The translations under genes and the position numbers were made by a program. A stretch of 64,000 nucleotides of DNA from Bradyrhizobium sp. WSM3983 (lineage in GTDB: Bacteria > Pseudomonadota > Alphaproteobacteria > Rhizobiales > Xanthobacteraceae): the NCBI RefSeq assembly GCF_000473045.1, contig NZ_AXAY01000004.1, positions 1 to 64,000 of the forward strand, read 5' to 3'. The notes beneath the pieces were generated by a model. That model was not told where the DNA came from, did not search any database, and saw only the letters and a list, made by a program, of their open reading frames with translations. Positions 17,714-26,790 of the stretch are shown one piece after another (position 1 is the first letter of the stretch; every line of letters begins with the position of its first letter).

Positions 17714-18607
17714 TCAGAAGCCCAGCACCTTGGAGATGATCGTAACCGCACCGGACGCAATCAGATTTCCGGCCGCGCCAGAAAGCGCGTTTCTCAAATC
17801 GGTCAAAGCGCCCCGGATCGCAGATTGCTTCGGCTCCCTGGCGGTCGATTGCGCAGATAACCTCGCAAGGGCCTTGTCCAGCTCTGCGCCATCTGCGCCA
17901 GCCTTCTTGATTTCGCTCAGGTGGGGCTGAAGCTGAGTCAACAGATCGTGCAGTTGTTGACTGGAAATGTCGGACGCTATGATGTCGCCCGAGGTGTTAT
18001 GCGAACCGAGATTTCCTACCATGGAGCCGATCGAGCCGATATTTATCGTCGTCGAGGCTTCCTTTGCCAATTCCTTCTCCCGATTGTTGAAACTTATTCC
18101 GGACCCATGAATACCCGCTCGTTCGAGCTTAAGGGCCCAATCCAGCACCAGGTTCCTGACGGCGTCGAGCAGCCCGTGAACTTGGCTGGGCGAAATGTGA
18201 ACCGCCATAGTGCCGAATTGAATACCCATCAGCCGGTTGATATCCATGATCATCGCTGGCGGAAGCGGAAATTGAAGATGATCACTTTCGCCGTTCGCAA
18301 CCAGAGCTTCCAAAGATGCAATGGATTGGGCAACAGGACACCTGGCAAGCGTCTGATTGAGTTCGTCCTCTTGGAAAATGATGGGAATCCAACCGCGAAC
18401 GGGATTCAACGCCTTTGGTTTGCCGAACAGGATACGATACTCGGGTGGGTTTCCCTTGTCGTAACCGTTCAACTCGTGTTCGACCCATTTTTCGGTCGGC
18501 GGCAGATTCAGCTTCGAAGCAGCCGCTTTCACTTTCCGGAGCAATACCGAAACTGGCAGATTCTGCTCGAACGCGTCGTTTTGGATCTCTTCTATAAGAC
18601 CGGCCAT
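17714..18607 (-). CDS. AbiTii-domain protein, putative abortive infection factor
   Basis: This predicts 297 residues starting at MAGLIEEIQND; the frame is open further upstream but that part is unlike a protein. Residues 1-190 match the AbiTii domain pattern: IQNDAFEQNLPVSVLLRKVK, then LNLPPTEKWVEHELNGY, and later IPIIFQEDELNQTLARCPVA. A glycine/serine/isoleucine-rich linker follows (INIGSIGSMVGNLGSHN), then helices and a hydrophobic C-terminus (LSGAAGNLIASGAVTIISKV) that could contact a membrane. AbiTii is a domain known from phage abortive-infection proteins. It sits downstream of a small gene on the same strand. Family call good; mechanism unknown. Confidence 0.75.
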   Translation of the reverse strand: MAGLIEEIQNDAFEQNLPVSVLLRKVKAAASKLNLPPTEKWVEHELNGYDKGNPPEYRILFGKPKALNPVRGWIPIIFQEDELNQTLARCPVAQSIASLEALVANGESDHLQFPLPPAMIMDINRLMGIQFGTMAVHISPSQVHGLLDAVRNLVLDWALKLERAGIHGSGISFNNREKELAKEASTTINIGSIGSMVGNLGSHNTSGDIIASDISSQQLHDLLTQLQPHLSEIKKAGADGAELDKALARLSAQSTAREPKQSAIRGALTDLRNALSGAAGNLIASGAVTIISKVLGF

Positions 18608-18713
18608 TTCATCAAACCGGTGTCGAACTGACCGAACTGCGGAAGACCGTAGTCTCTCTGGTGTCACATGTGAGATGCCGCAACGCAAGATGATGGTTGG
18701 TAGGCACGTCCAC

Positions 18714-19073
18714 CTAGGTCTCCTCTTCGAAGCGTTCGGCCCATTCTCTGTCGGCCTCCGACCGTTTGAGACGATCAAACTCGTCGGTCAGCTTCTTTAG
18801 CGTCGCGGCCTTGGCAGTCATGTCGTACTCGTCGGAAGCGAGTTGTTCCGGATCGAAGAAGATGAATTTGTCGGGTAGTTCCGACATCCCGATGCCGAGC
18901 CGCTGGCACGTCGAACGCATCTCCTCGCGTTGCGCGTAGCCGACCCGACTCGTACCGAGCGCCTTGTGCATTCCAGCCTTGCTGATGCTGAAAAACCGCT
19001 TATCGGTCGAGCGGCGGGCCTGAACGTAGAAGCCTTGTAGCGCGTATTCGACGAATGTCTTGGCCTTGGACAT
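18714..19073 (-). CDS. Conserved-looking hypothetical protein, 119 residues
   Basis: The ATG at 19073 follows GAGG with good spacing. The product is soluble, charged and helical (VEYALQGFYVQARRSTDKRF, then DKFIFFDPEQL and a C-terminal coiled coil). I recognise no family. It lies 106 bases upstream of the AbiTii gene on the same strand and could be co-transcribed as an accessory or regulator, which is only positional inference. Confidence 0.6.
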   Translation of the reverse strand: MSKAKTFVEYALQGFYVQARRSTDKRFFSISKAGMHKALGTSRVGYAQREEMRSTCQRLGIGMSELPDKFIFFDPEQLASDEYDMTAKAATLKKLTDEFDRLKRSEADREWAERFEEET

Positions 19074-19593
19074 GGCTTGCCTCGTAAATCCTGTCCTTTA
19101 AGCCGAAACCCCTTGTTTGTAAACAAGGGATTTCAACTGAATTGGGTCGGGTGCGCTAAAACCCGTAGACGATTGCGGAAATTTGATCTCGGATTAACGA
19201 AAGTGCTCGTCTTCGAGCGGGTGTGCAGGTCGCCTGGCATCCACCGCTGGCTGCCACCACGAACGATTGCCGGGGTTGCCGCATCTCGGCGTTCGTTGAG
19301 CGTCACCCACACGTGGGGTGCGCTAACGCAATCTTCGGAAAGAGGAAGACAATCAAGAAAGCGAGGGCGATTCGATCCGGTTTAATCGCAGCCGAACGGG
19401 AAGCGTGCACCCCAGATGTGTTCCCCGGCTATGTAGGTCCTATATACCGGATCCCGATAGGATCACAGCGTCCCTGATCGAGAAAACTACGTCGCTTAGC
19501 GACGAGGGTGGTAATGGCGCCAAGGCTGAGATCCGGCAGGGTCCATCGAGAAGCAGGACGCCTGAACATTGAAATCATGCTCCAGGCGTTTTG
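19074..19593. other. Intergenic region
   Basis: About 520 bases with no supportable gene. It lies between two minus-strand genes and probably contains the promoter of the 119-residue gene and the terminator of the HEPN-PRTase gene. Confidence 0.35.
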
Positions 19594-20901
19594 CTACGGC
19601 TCCGTCGGCTTATGCCGCGCAGCCTGATATCTTCTGACCATTCGCTCGAAGATGTCCTTGGATACCTTTAGTTCGTCCTCAGCGCTTCCAAGGACATATG
19701 CATCCTTCAATCGTCGGAACGCCGCGTTGCCTCCGCTCTTCCACGGAACGCGCACACCGAGGTTCAGCGTCATGTTGGGCATATAGAGAACTTCTTCACC
19801 CAAACGCTGCTTTGCCGCACTGGTACCTACGATCACCATCGCGCGAACATCTGCCGAAGGATACCTGGCACACACAAACTGCCGAACCTCGGAAATCGCT
19901 TCGCCGCTTCGTGCGATGTCGTCGACGATGACTATTCGCGCCGGCCTGGCCTTGCTGTTTCTAGTTTCGGAGAACTGCAAGCCATCGAAGCGACTGACAA
20001 GAGCGTGGCCAAATTTTAGATCTTGTCCGAACTCGGCATCCAGGAGCTTACCAACGACTTGCCCTCCTCGGTCCAGGCTCACTAGCAAGTCCGGCTTGTA
20101 ATCGAGCAACCGACTTCCAAGGAGCGCGAGTCCATCAATCGCGCGCGTCTCGATGACTACGTCTTCGTGCTCCGCCAAAAGGTGAGGATCATAGACGGAC
20201 GGTTTGTGCGCGATCTCATTGCGAGCCTCCCGCATGACGGCTTCGAACTGAGCCTCAAGCAGTAGAGATTCCGCGTCGCCGTCTTTGAGGCGGCGCTCCA
20301 AAAGCAAATCCCAGGACTCCAACAGCATGGATGTCGTGCGCGCCTTCAGAAACTGATTCATAAAGTTAGTGTCGAAAGCGGATTGCAAGAAGTCGCGAAA
20401 TCGTACGCCGATGAAACCCGTGTTACCGAGCGTGACTTCTATCTCGGCCAAGCAGTCGACGAGCAGGCCACCCAGCTTCAAGGCGGCCTTCTCCAAAAGC
20501 TGCTCGGACAACCGGGCGCTGGCAAAATGCGCGCTTGCCGTTTCGATGGTTGGAGCAAAGGGTACTTCCCAACCTTTGTGAACAACAGGTCGGACCAGCG
20601 GAGCTTTATCCAACTGTTCAGAAGCCTTTCGGGCTTGCAATCGACTGTTCGCCTCCGCGAGCAGTGTCCTAGCCTCCCGAATACGCGCCGTACCATTGGT
20701 TAAAGCGGCTTTGGCGGTGGTTTCCGACACCTCCTCGCGCAGCAACTTGCGGGCATGCGCCGCGGCGTCCGCGACCCCCTCCGCCAGAGAAGTGAGTTGT
20801 CCTTCCGACAGGCGCTCGAGATTTTCGCGAGCCTTGTCGTCGAGGCGGCGCGTTGCCGGCACAAAAGTAAGAATGGTATCTATCAGGTCGGACTTGGACA
20901 T
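19594..20901 (-). CDS. HEPN-like/phosphoribosyltransferase fusion protein
   Basis: This predicts 435 residues. The N-terminal 100 residues are helical (coiled-coil-like). The middle segment (about 120-245) is helical and contains REARNEIAHKP, with R227, N228 and H232 matching the RNxxxH signature of HEPN ribonucleases. The C-terminal part is a type I PRTase fold: SLDRGGQVVGKLL (about 275-287) as the pyrophosphate loop and IVIVDDIARSGEA (323-335) as the PRPP-binding loop. It follows the nucleotidyltransferase gene by about three bases on the same strand, so they form an operon. HEPN plus nucleotidyltransferase is the layout of HEPN/MNT toxin-antitoxin systems; an added PRTase is unusual. The PRTase call is strong. 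The HEPN call rests on one motif. Confidence 0.75.
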   Translation of the reverse strand: MSKSDLIDTILTFVPATRRLDDKARENLERLSEGQLTSLAEGVADAAAHARKLLREEVSETTAKAALTNGTARIREARTLLAEANSRLQARKASEQLDKAPLVRPVVHKGWEVPFAPTIETASAHFASARLSEQLLEKAALKLGGLLVDCLAEIEVTLGNTGFIGVRFRDFLQSAFDTNFMNQFLKARTTSMLLESWDLLLERRLKDGDAESLLLEAQFEAVMREARNEIAHKPSVYDPHLLAEHEDVVIETRAIDGLALLGSRLLDYKPDLLVSLDRGGQVVGKLLDAEFGQDLKFGHALVSRFDGLQFSETRNSKARPARIVIVDDIARSGEAISEVRQFVCARYPSADVRAMVIVGTSAAKQRLGEEVLYMPNMTLNLGVRVPWKSGGNAAFRRLKDAYVLGSAEDELKVSKDIFERMVRRYQAARHKPTEP

Positions 20902-20904
20902 TAG

Positions 20905-22062
20905 TTAGTGCCTCACGTCCTCGGCTGCTGAAAACAGCCCGTCAATCATATCATTCAGAGCGGCTGCCGTCAGTGAGGCGCCTTGCAACACGAGATCTCG
21001 TTCATTCTGATCGAGCATAATGCCCGCAAACCCTAATTTTATCCTATCTATTTCGTCCAAGGCGGCCTTCCTAATTGCCGCATCCGCATCCCGGGCCAGC
21101 TCCGAAAGTTCACCCAAGCGCTTTTCCACGACGATCCCCTCGACGGCGGGGCTGACCAAATCGTCGATTAAGCCTTCGAGCTCACTATGCAATTCCTGGT
21201 CCTGCTCGGCACCTATCAGGAGTAGCAGTGACAGAGCCCGCTTCATCGCTTTAAGCGAATCCGCGGAGCCTCCAGCGGTGCCGCTCACGACGAACTTGGC
21301 TATGTCCTTCTTCAAGAACTTAAGATAGCGGGAAATTTCCGGGATCCCAAACAGGTTGCGGGGAGGACCGGCCGCGGATATGACGGCCTCCTGATGAACG
21401 TGGCTCCGTTGAAGCGCGCGTCCAGAGAAATTCTTGTTTACTTTCAATATCATAGTCGTTGTCGGCATCATCCCGTATTTGGGAACCGACCACAGGAAGT
21501 CAAGCTTCACATAGGTCACAGTCTCGTTGGCGAGCTGTCCTAAGGCTCCCTCGAGGTCCGTAAAAGGCGCAGTGAAACGGGTGCCATTCCAATTCACTCG
21601 AACCAGCAGTTTGTCCAACGGCGCGCCAAGACGAGCAGCAATGAGCGCCGGCATCGAGGCAATCGCCGAGGGGAAATACTCGCAAAAGTCCAAATCGGAA
21701 ATCGGGACGGATTTACCTAGAAACGTCGCACTACCGCTAAGGCAGATCGGATGGGTTTCGCAAAGCAGAACCTGTCTTGCAGTCGCGACTAGATCCTCCA
21801 AACGCTCTGTACCAGGGAAGACGCTCACCAGGTTGAAAGGTACATAGATCTCGACTTCGCCGACAGAGCGCTTGAGATAGCCTACATTGTTAGGGTCCGT
21901 CAGAAACGCCTTATCGACGTCCGTGCCTTGGGCCAGCGTCGCCCGAACGTTCACGATCGACGCGACGAGATCGCGATCGTTGGGAGATGGACTGGACTTC
22001 AGCGCCGCGCGAAGGAATGCGACTGGAGAAATTGGAGCAGGATTGTGATCGCTGGAAGGCAC
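20905..22062 (-). CDS. Pol-beta-type nucleotidyltransferase (MNT-like)
   Basis: This predicts 385 residues from a GTG at 22062 preceded by GGAGAG; the frame is open further upstream but reads as low-complexity, non-protein sequence. The catalytic signature is GSATFLGKSVPISDLDF (about 110-126): GS, eleven residues, then Asp-Leu-Asp. A third carboxylate may lie in VKLDFLW (near residue 205). This is the pol-beta nucleotidyltransferase pattern. The C-terminal 150 residues are helical. The HEPN-like/PRTase gene follows after about three bases. By analogy with MNT antitoxins it could AMPylate its partner, or could make a nucleotide signal; neither is shown. Confidence 0.75.
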   Translation of the reverse strand: MPSSDHNPAPISPVAFLRAALKSSPSPNDRDLVASIVNVRATLAQGTDVDKAFLTDPNNVGYLKRSVGEVEIYVPFNLVSVFPGTERLEDLVATARQVLLCETHPICLSGSATFLGKSVPISDLDFCEYFPSAIASMPALIAARLGAPLDKLLVRVNWNGTRFTAPFTDLEGALGQLANETVTYVKLDFLWSVPKYGMMPTTTMILKVNKNFSGRALQRSHVHQEAVISAAGPPRNLFGIPEISRYLKFLKKDIAKFVVSGTAGGSADSLKAMKRALSLLLLIGAEQDQELHSELEGLIDDLVSPAVEGIVVEKRLGELSELARDADAAIRKAALDEIDRIKLGFAGIMLDQNERDLVLQGASLTAAALNDMIDGLFSAAEDVRH

Positions 22063-22356
22063 GTTGCTCTCTCCGGATGGCAGGTTGATACGGCTACCGA
22101 TCGGTTGCCCGGTCGATATTGATCCCGGACGACGTGACGGAGCGCCACTAGTGATATCCCTAGTAGAGAAACCAGAAAAGGCTGGACGGCGTCCTCGGAG
22201 CCCCAGGCCGCCAATGCTGGCCGGGGCAAGCATACCCTCAGCCTCGCGTTATCTTCGGGCCAACTGGATAATCTCATATTCTGACTGAGGGGCGAACCTG
22301 GAATAGGCCATCCGACGATCTGACCACCTTCGCAGTCGCACTGCGGGCTCCCGGTC
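22063..22356. promoter_or_regulatory. Divergent promoter region
   Basis: About 290 bases between the leftward nucleotidyltransferase operon and the rightward hydrolase remnant. It should contain the operon promoter; I cannot assign boxes with confidence. Confidence 0.35.
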
Positions 22357-22974
22357 TTGACGGAGATACCTGTGGCCACAATCGTTCTCGTACACGGCAT
22401 CAACCAGCAATTTGAATCCGCGGACCAGCTTGAAGCGGCCTGGCGCCCAGCGATCGCGGGTGGCGTACGGGAGGCAGGCGGTGCCCAGCTTGCCGATGCG
22501 ATATTGCGGGGCGAGCTAAGCATGCGCATGGCGTTTTACGGAGGTCGTTTCCGTCTGCGTGCCCAAGGTGGCGGATCTCAACTCTCGGAATTCGAAGGAG
22601 ATCCGTTGGCTGAAGCCATCGCAAAGGAATGGCTGAACCGCGCGACCCAATCCGATCGAGAGAACGTCCGACTGGTTGCCGAACGAGAACTCGGAGCGAT
22701 GTCGGCACATGAGGCCGGCCAACAGGGCACCGGGAGCCTAATCAGGTCGGCAATCGCCGCTCTATCGCAGGTCCCTCTACTTGCCGACACCGGTTTGGCC
22801 TTCGCAAGCAGCTTCCTATGGAGCGCCCTCGACCAAGTCACCTCCTACTTCAAGAAACCCGAGCTGCGCGACTCGATCATCCGCGATGTCCTCTCCCTCG
22901 TGACGACCGAAACGCGGGTCATAATCGGACACCCCCCAGCTCGGGACGGACGAGATGAACGAGAATGCAGATGA
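22357..22974 (+). pseudogene. Truncated alpha/beta hydrolase
   Basis: The N-terminal 190 residues look like a serine hydrolase: TIVLVHGINQQFES carries the oxyanion-side HG motif, and the frame reaches TTETRVIIGH, exactly where the nucleophile elbow GHSxG is expected. There the sequence changes to PPARDGRDERECR and stops. The catalytic Ser, Asp and His are therefore missing. Hydrolases with this start often occur with protease or caspase-like effectors. A deletion at about 22930 is the simplest explanation. The start is a TTG or a nearby GTG (22372). Confidence 0.7.
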
Positions 22975-23189
22975 CTTCCTTCTCTTTTCCGGCACTCGCC
23001 AGAGCGATCCGGCTGCGGTAGACGTCGTCGAGAGTCGGGAATAGAGTCGTCGCACTACCGCTTGAGCGGGAAGGATGCGACGCAGTCGACGGCTGACTGC
23101 GGCAATGGACGGCTGAAAGAACCACGACGCTTGACAGTGACTATCTCTGCTGGAATCGATCATAGGTAGATTTACGCGCGGAGGTTATT

Positions 23190-24503
23190 ATGCCTGCGAA
23201 AACGCCGTGTTTTATTTCGTTCATTTCGTTCGTCCTGACAACTGCAGCGGCAGCACAGGGCCTTCAGGTCATAGGAAACGGTCCACTCGGTCCGATATGC
23301 GCGGGTCCATTGGGGCCAGGCCCGTGCGCGCAGGTCCAGCAATGGATCATGACGCATCCCGTGCCTCCGCCGGCCATCATGCCTCTTCCCGGCCCAGCGG
23401 TTGCGCCGCTCCCTCCCCCGCCGCCCATGCTTCCGCCGGTCGCTCCCGCTCAATCCGTCGGCGGTTCCGGCTTCACGCCGCCTCAACCAGGCGCATCATC
23501 ACAACAGATCGCCGTCGCCTGCGCCCGCGCTCGGGGTGCCGATGTCGCCGGCTTCGTAGAATGCACGGGGGCCGAGGTCATACTACAGCAACGCGATCAC
23601 TCGGTCCTCGATTGCGCGGTTTCGTCGAGAACGAATGCGGATTTCGCCCAGTGCGCCGCCACTAGGGCGGGTATCACTCTAAACAGAGACCAACGCATTT
23701 TGGCAAGCTGTGCAATGAAATCGGGCGGAGAGGACGACGATTTCATTTCGTGTGCGAGCTCGATCGGCGGAAATCATATCACGCCTCAGCAAAGGCAACT
23801 TTTGGACTGCGCTGCCGACGCCAACGACACGTCCGATTTCGCATCTTGTGCCGCCCGAAATTTCATCGGTTCAAGACTGACAAAGGAACAAGCCGTCGCG
23901 GTCGAGTGCGCGGCGGACTCAGGGGCGGACTTTCAGCAATTCGCCACGTGCGCCGGCACCAAATATCTCAAGATGAACCTCAATCCCGAGCAGCAGATAG
24001 CTCTCCAATGCGTTGCTACGACGGGTGGCCAGCCGTATGCAGCGGGCGGTTGCATGGTCAGTAGGTGGACCGCCAGAGAATTGCAAAAATGCTTCCAGCA
24101 CGGCTTCGGCGGCAGCGACGGTTGCTTCGGAGACAACAACGACCTGGTTGGCAGGAACGGTTGGATCGCGCGCACATTCGGTGAGATCGCAGGCGGCCCC
24201 AATTCAGTAATTCACAACCCTTCTCAAATTTTTGGAGGTCCGAACTCGGTCTTCAACAATCCGTCCCAACTCGCCGGTGGTCCGAACTCCATCATCAACA
24301 ACCCGAGGCAGATCTTCGGTGGACCAAACTCGGTCATCAACAATCCAGGGCAGATTACGGGTGGTCCGAACTCCGTGATCAACAATCCGGGACAGATCAC
24401 AGGGGGCCCCAACTCGATCATCAACAATCCGGGTCAAATCACGGGCGGCCCCAACTCCGTGATCAACAATCCTGGTCAATTGCTACCCAAGATAAAGTTC
24501 TAA
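23190..24503 (+). CDS. Secreted protein with Cys-repeats and GGPNSVINNPGQI tandem repeats
   Basis: This predicts 437 residues from an ATG after GGAGG. It has a signal peptide (SFISFVLTTAAAAQG), then a Pro-rich stretch (about 50-85, PLPPPPPMLPPVAP). Residues about 105-290 form five or six units of roughly 33 residues, each with two cysteines in the pattern LxCAxxxxxxxxFxxCA; one example ends SDFASCAARNF. The C-terminus (24189-24482) has seven exact-length 14-residue repeats of GGPNSVINNPGQI type. The layout suggests a secreted or surface protein with disulphide-linked units and an extended repeat tail. No known family. It lies between an inactivated hydrolase and the converging protease/lysozyme operon. 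Confidence 0.8.
   Translation: MPAKTPCFISFISFVLTTAAAAQGLQVIGNGPLGPICAGPLGPGPCAQVQQWIMTHPVPPPAIMPLPGPAVAPLPPPPPMLPPVAPAQSVGGSGFTPPQPGASSQQIAVACARARGADVAGFVECTGAEVILQQRDHSVLDCAVSSRTNADFAQCAATRAGITLNRDQRILASCAMKSGGEDDDFISCASSIGGNHITPQQRQLLDCAADANDTSDFASCAARNFIGSRLTKEQAVAVECAADSGADFQQFATCAGTKYLKMNLNPEQQIALQCVATTGGQPYAAGGCMVSRWTARELQKCFQHGFGGSDGCFGDNNDLVGRNGWIARTFGEIAGGPNSVIHNPSQIFGGPNSVFNNPSQLAGGPNSIINNPRQIFGGPNSVINNPGQITGGPNSVINNPGQITGGPNSIINNPGQITGGPNSVINNPGQLLPKIKF
24189..24482 (+). repeat. Seven in-frame 42-bp coding repeats
   Basis: Seven consecutive 42-base units encode (A/F/T)GGPNS(V/I)(I/F)(N/H)NP(S/R/G)Q(I/L). The last four are nearly identical and the first three more diverged, which fits recent expansion at the 3' end. 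They are in frame with the secreted protein and have no spacers. Confidence 0.95.
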
Positions 24504-24570
24504 GACACTAAACTGACTCGATCGTCGTCCGGCAATCCATGTGGCGCGACCGAGGACCGCTTGCGGCTGG

Positions 24571-25656
24571 CTACTCGCAACCAGCCAGCGCCGAGGTGGG
24601 TGCGGCGGCAACGCGCCTCTGTCGGGTACCGACAATCATGTCGATCCAGCCGCGTCTCTGATCGAATATCGGGCCGCTAAGAAGGCTGTAGTCGAAACTC
24701 ATCGACTTCTTATCCGGCGAAATGACCGGCGTCGGAAACTGGAGGCTCGGCGGATTCAGGCTTTCGCGCCCAACCCCCTCGATCGCCTCGATGACGAACC
24801 CGTCACGCGCCGGAATGACGTCGTGGTAAGACTTCACGGTATCGTTCAGCAGGTCGTGATCCGTTTGTGTCCGGGATAGAGCATCCGAGACATGGATGAT
24901 ATCGGACGCCTGCGCGTGCTCCTGAACGCCTGTAGTAGATACGTCCGGGGGAAGAATCCCACTTATCGAAAGCACCGGCACCGCGAATTTGATCCCGTTG
25001 ACGGGTTGTCCTTCCCGGCTTGTGATCGCGCCGTAGACAATTCCGATCACGCATCCACGCGCATCGACGACCGGACCGCCACTATTGCCCTTATCGACGA
25101 GGGCGTTCGTGGTTATGGCATCTTTCGCGACGGATCCGACCCGTCCATCCAAGAAATGCGCATCCGGAAGACCCAACGGATAACCGAGCACGAAAAGCAA
25201 CTCGCCCACCTTGGCTGGGCTGCGTCTCAAGGGGAGAACCGTGAGGGCCGGAGGCGGCGTCACGAACCGCAACAGGGCGACGTCGTAGGAATCGCTTCGC
25301 TTGACCAGTTCGAGACGGGAAGGCTTCGCATCCGCGGTCGCCGGACCCAACGTCCCACCCAGGATCAGCGTCTTGTATTTGGCATCGTCCGGGATCACGT
25401 GGCTCGCCGTCAGCACGTAGCCGCTTCGGCTGATGACGAAGCCCGTTCCGTCCTCACCGCCCATGGACCCGTCTTCGGTCACCCCGACAGCATGAATGCG
25501 GACGACTCCGGGAGCCTCTGTCGCGTAAATCACCGGTCCCGTGTCGCCGTTCTGCTGCGCCCATGCAGGCTGCGTCAGGCAGATAGCCGCAGCGGCAATA
25601 AAGCCGATCCGAATCAATCGAGGAGTCCTGCGTCCCTCACTCACCTGCTCCGACAT
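24571..25656 (-). CDS. Secreted trypsin-like serine protease
   Basis: This predicts 361 residues. It has a signal peptide ending near AWA-QQ (residue 33) and an S1 protease domain with the full triad: His86 in VLTASHV, Asp125 in SYDVALL and Ser192 in DKGNSGGPV. There is no PDZ domain after residue 240, unlike DegP/HtrA; the C-terminal 120 residues are of unknown type. It should act in the periplasm or outside. The start lies eight bases after the lysozyme stop on the same strand, so the two are an operon. Confidence 0.85.
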   Translation of the reverse strand: MSEQVSEGRRTPRLIRIGFIAAAAICLTQPAWAQQNGDTGPVIYATEAPGVVRIHAVGVTEDGSMGGEDGTGFVISRSGYVLTASHVIPDDAKYKTLILGGTLGPATADAKPSRLELVKRSDSYDVALLRFVTPPPALTVLPLRRSPAKVGELLFVLGYPLGLPDAHFLDGRVGSVAKDAITTNALVDKGNSGGPVVDARGCVIGIVYGAITSREGQPVNGIKFAVPVLSISGILPPDVSTTGVQEHAQASDIIHVSDALSRTQTDHDLLNDTVKSYHDVIPARDGFVIEAIEGVGRESLNPPSLQFPTPVISPDKKSMSFDYSLLSGPIFDQRRGWIDMIVGTRQRRVAAAPTSALAGCE

Positions 25657-25664
25657 GGTCGCGC

Positions 25665-26675
25665 CTACTTTAGCGAACTGGCGAAAGACGCGGCGTCCCC
25701 AGCGAAAACATCGGCATCGACCGCATGCCCTGGGGGCAGCCCTCCTTTTTCGGCCGTCGCCGTGAAGCTGAACTGCCAGAGATGCCAGTTGCCCTTGTAG
25801 TTATATGGTTCTTCGACCTTCAGCCCCTTCGAGGATAAGTCGCTGATCCACACCCGGTATTGAGACAGCGATTGCTCGATCGTACCCGCCTTGCCAATGC
25901 GCTCTTTCCACCAGAGAGGGTTCGTGTAAACGATCGGCACTTTCTTCGTTTGCGTCTGAACGACCTTCAGCCATGCCTGGACGCGGCTGAGTATCACGCT
26001 CCCGTCGGTGCCTTCCCAAAAGTCCTTCGACTTTCCATCGGCTCCGACGATGACTTTCCCCGACGCGTCGGTGCGGACATCCCACTCCACGTCGAGTGAA
26101 GGCGTGAGATCGTCCTTGCCCAATTTCGAACCGACCACATCAAGGAAGTTCTTCGCCTGATCCTCGCCGGACCCGTCCGCCGAAAGGAAGTGAAAAGCGC
26201 CCACGTCAATCTTCTTCCCGGCCGGAAGCGCTCGAATGCCTTCGAGGTTGGGGTCGAAGGATCGGTCGTAGTAGCTAACGCCCTGCGTGGCCTTGAGGTA
26301 GGCAAACGCGACCTTCTGATCGGCAAGCGAGGTCCAATCGACCTTGCACTTACATTTGTCGGTCAAGTGATGCGAGATGTCGATGCCGAAGATCTGATTG
26401 GAGCGGGGGTCTTCGTCGAGCACCGGGCTGCGCCAGATGGCATCGTGAGCGAAGCGGAAATTCGCCCGAAAGGCGAACTGGCTGAACTCTCCAGACGGGA
26501 TCTGTCCTTCGACGATCTGTCCCATGAGCTCAAAGAGCTCTCCGCGCGACGCGTCGTTGGTCAGCGGCGTCTTGCCGTCCTGAGCCGAAGCGGACAGCGC
26601 GCTCGCGCCGGCGAAAGAAATTGCAACGATGAACGTACGGATCGGGCTACCCCGACGATGAAAATTATCAAACAC
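25665..26675 (-). CDS. Secreted GH25 family lysozyme (muramidase)
   Basis: This predicts 336 residues from the GTG at 26675, chosen because a perfect AGGAGG lies five bases upstream; an upstream in-frame ATG at 26717 has none. It has an N-terminal signal peptide (TFIVAISFAGASALSASA). The GH25 domain runs from about residue 95: GIDISHH holds the first catalytic Asp (D99) and SLDVEWD holds Asp195/Glu197. Other family elements are FAYLKATQG and VGAFHFLSA. GH25 enzymes cleave the beta-1,4 bond between MurNAc and GlcNAc. It is the first gene of an operon with the secreted protease, so the pair probably acts on the cell envelope, its own or a competitor's. Confidence 0.88.
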   Translation of the reverse strand: MFDNFHRRGSPIRTFIVAISFAGASALSASAQDGKTPLTNDASRGELFELMGQIVEGQIPSGEFSQFAFRANFRFAHDAIWRSPVLDEDPRSNQIFGIDISHHLTDKCKCKVDWTSLADQKVAFAYLKATQGVSYYDRSFDPNLEGIRALPAGKKIDVGAFHFLSADGSGEDQAKNFLDVVGSKLGKDDLTPSLDVEWDVRTDASGKVIVGADGKSKDFWEGTDGSVILSRVQAWLKVVQTQTKKVPIVYTNPLWWKERIGKAGTIEQSLSQYRVWISDLSSKGLKVEEPYNYKGNWHLWQFSFTATAEKGGLPPGHAVDADVFAGDAASFASSLK

Positions 26676-26790
26676 GATCGCCTCCTGAAATAAGGTTGCA
26701 TCGTACTGAAACTGCAATGTCTGGGCAACAAGCGGATTGATTTTTTTGCTAGAGCGCCGAGTGCGATGACCGGTCGGCCCAGGAAGCCGC

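Noticed and set aside
24189..24482. CRISPR-like regular repeat
   Set aside because: Units are contiguous, in frame and vary as codons do; there are no spacers and no cas genes.
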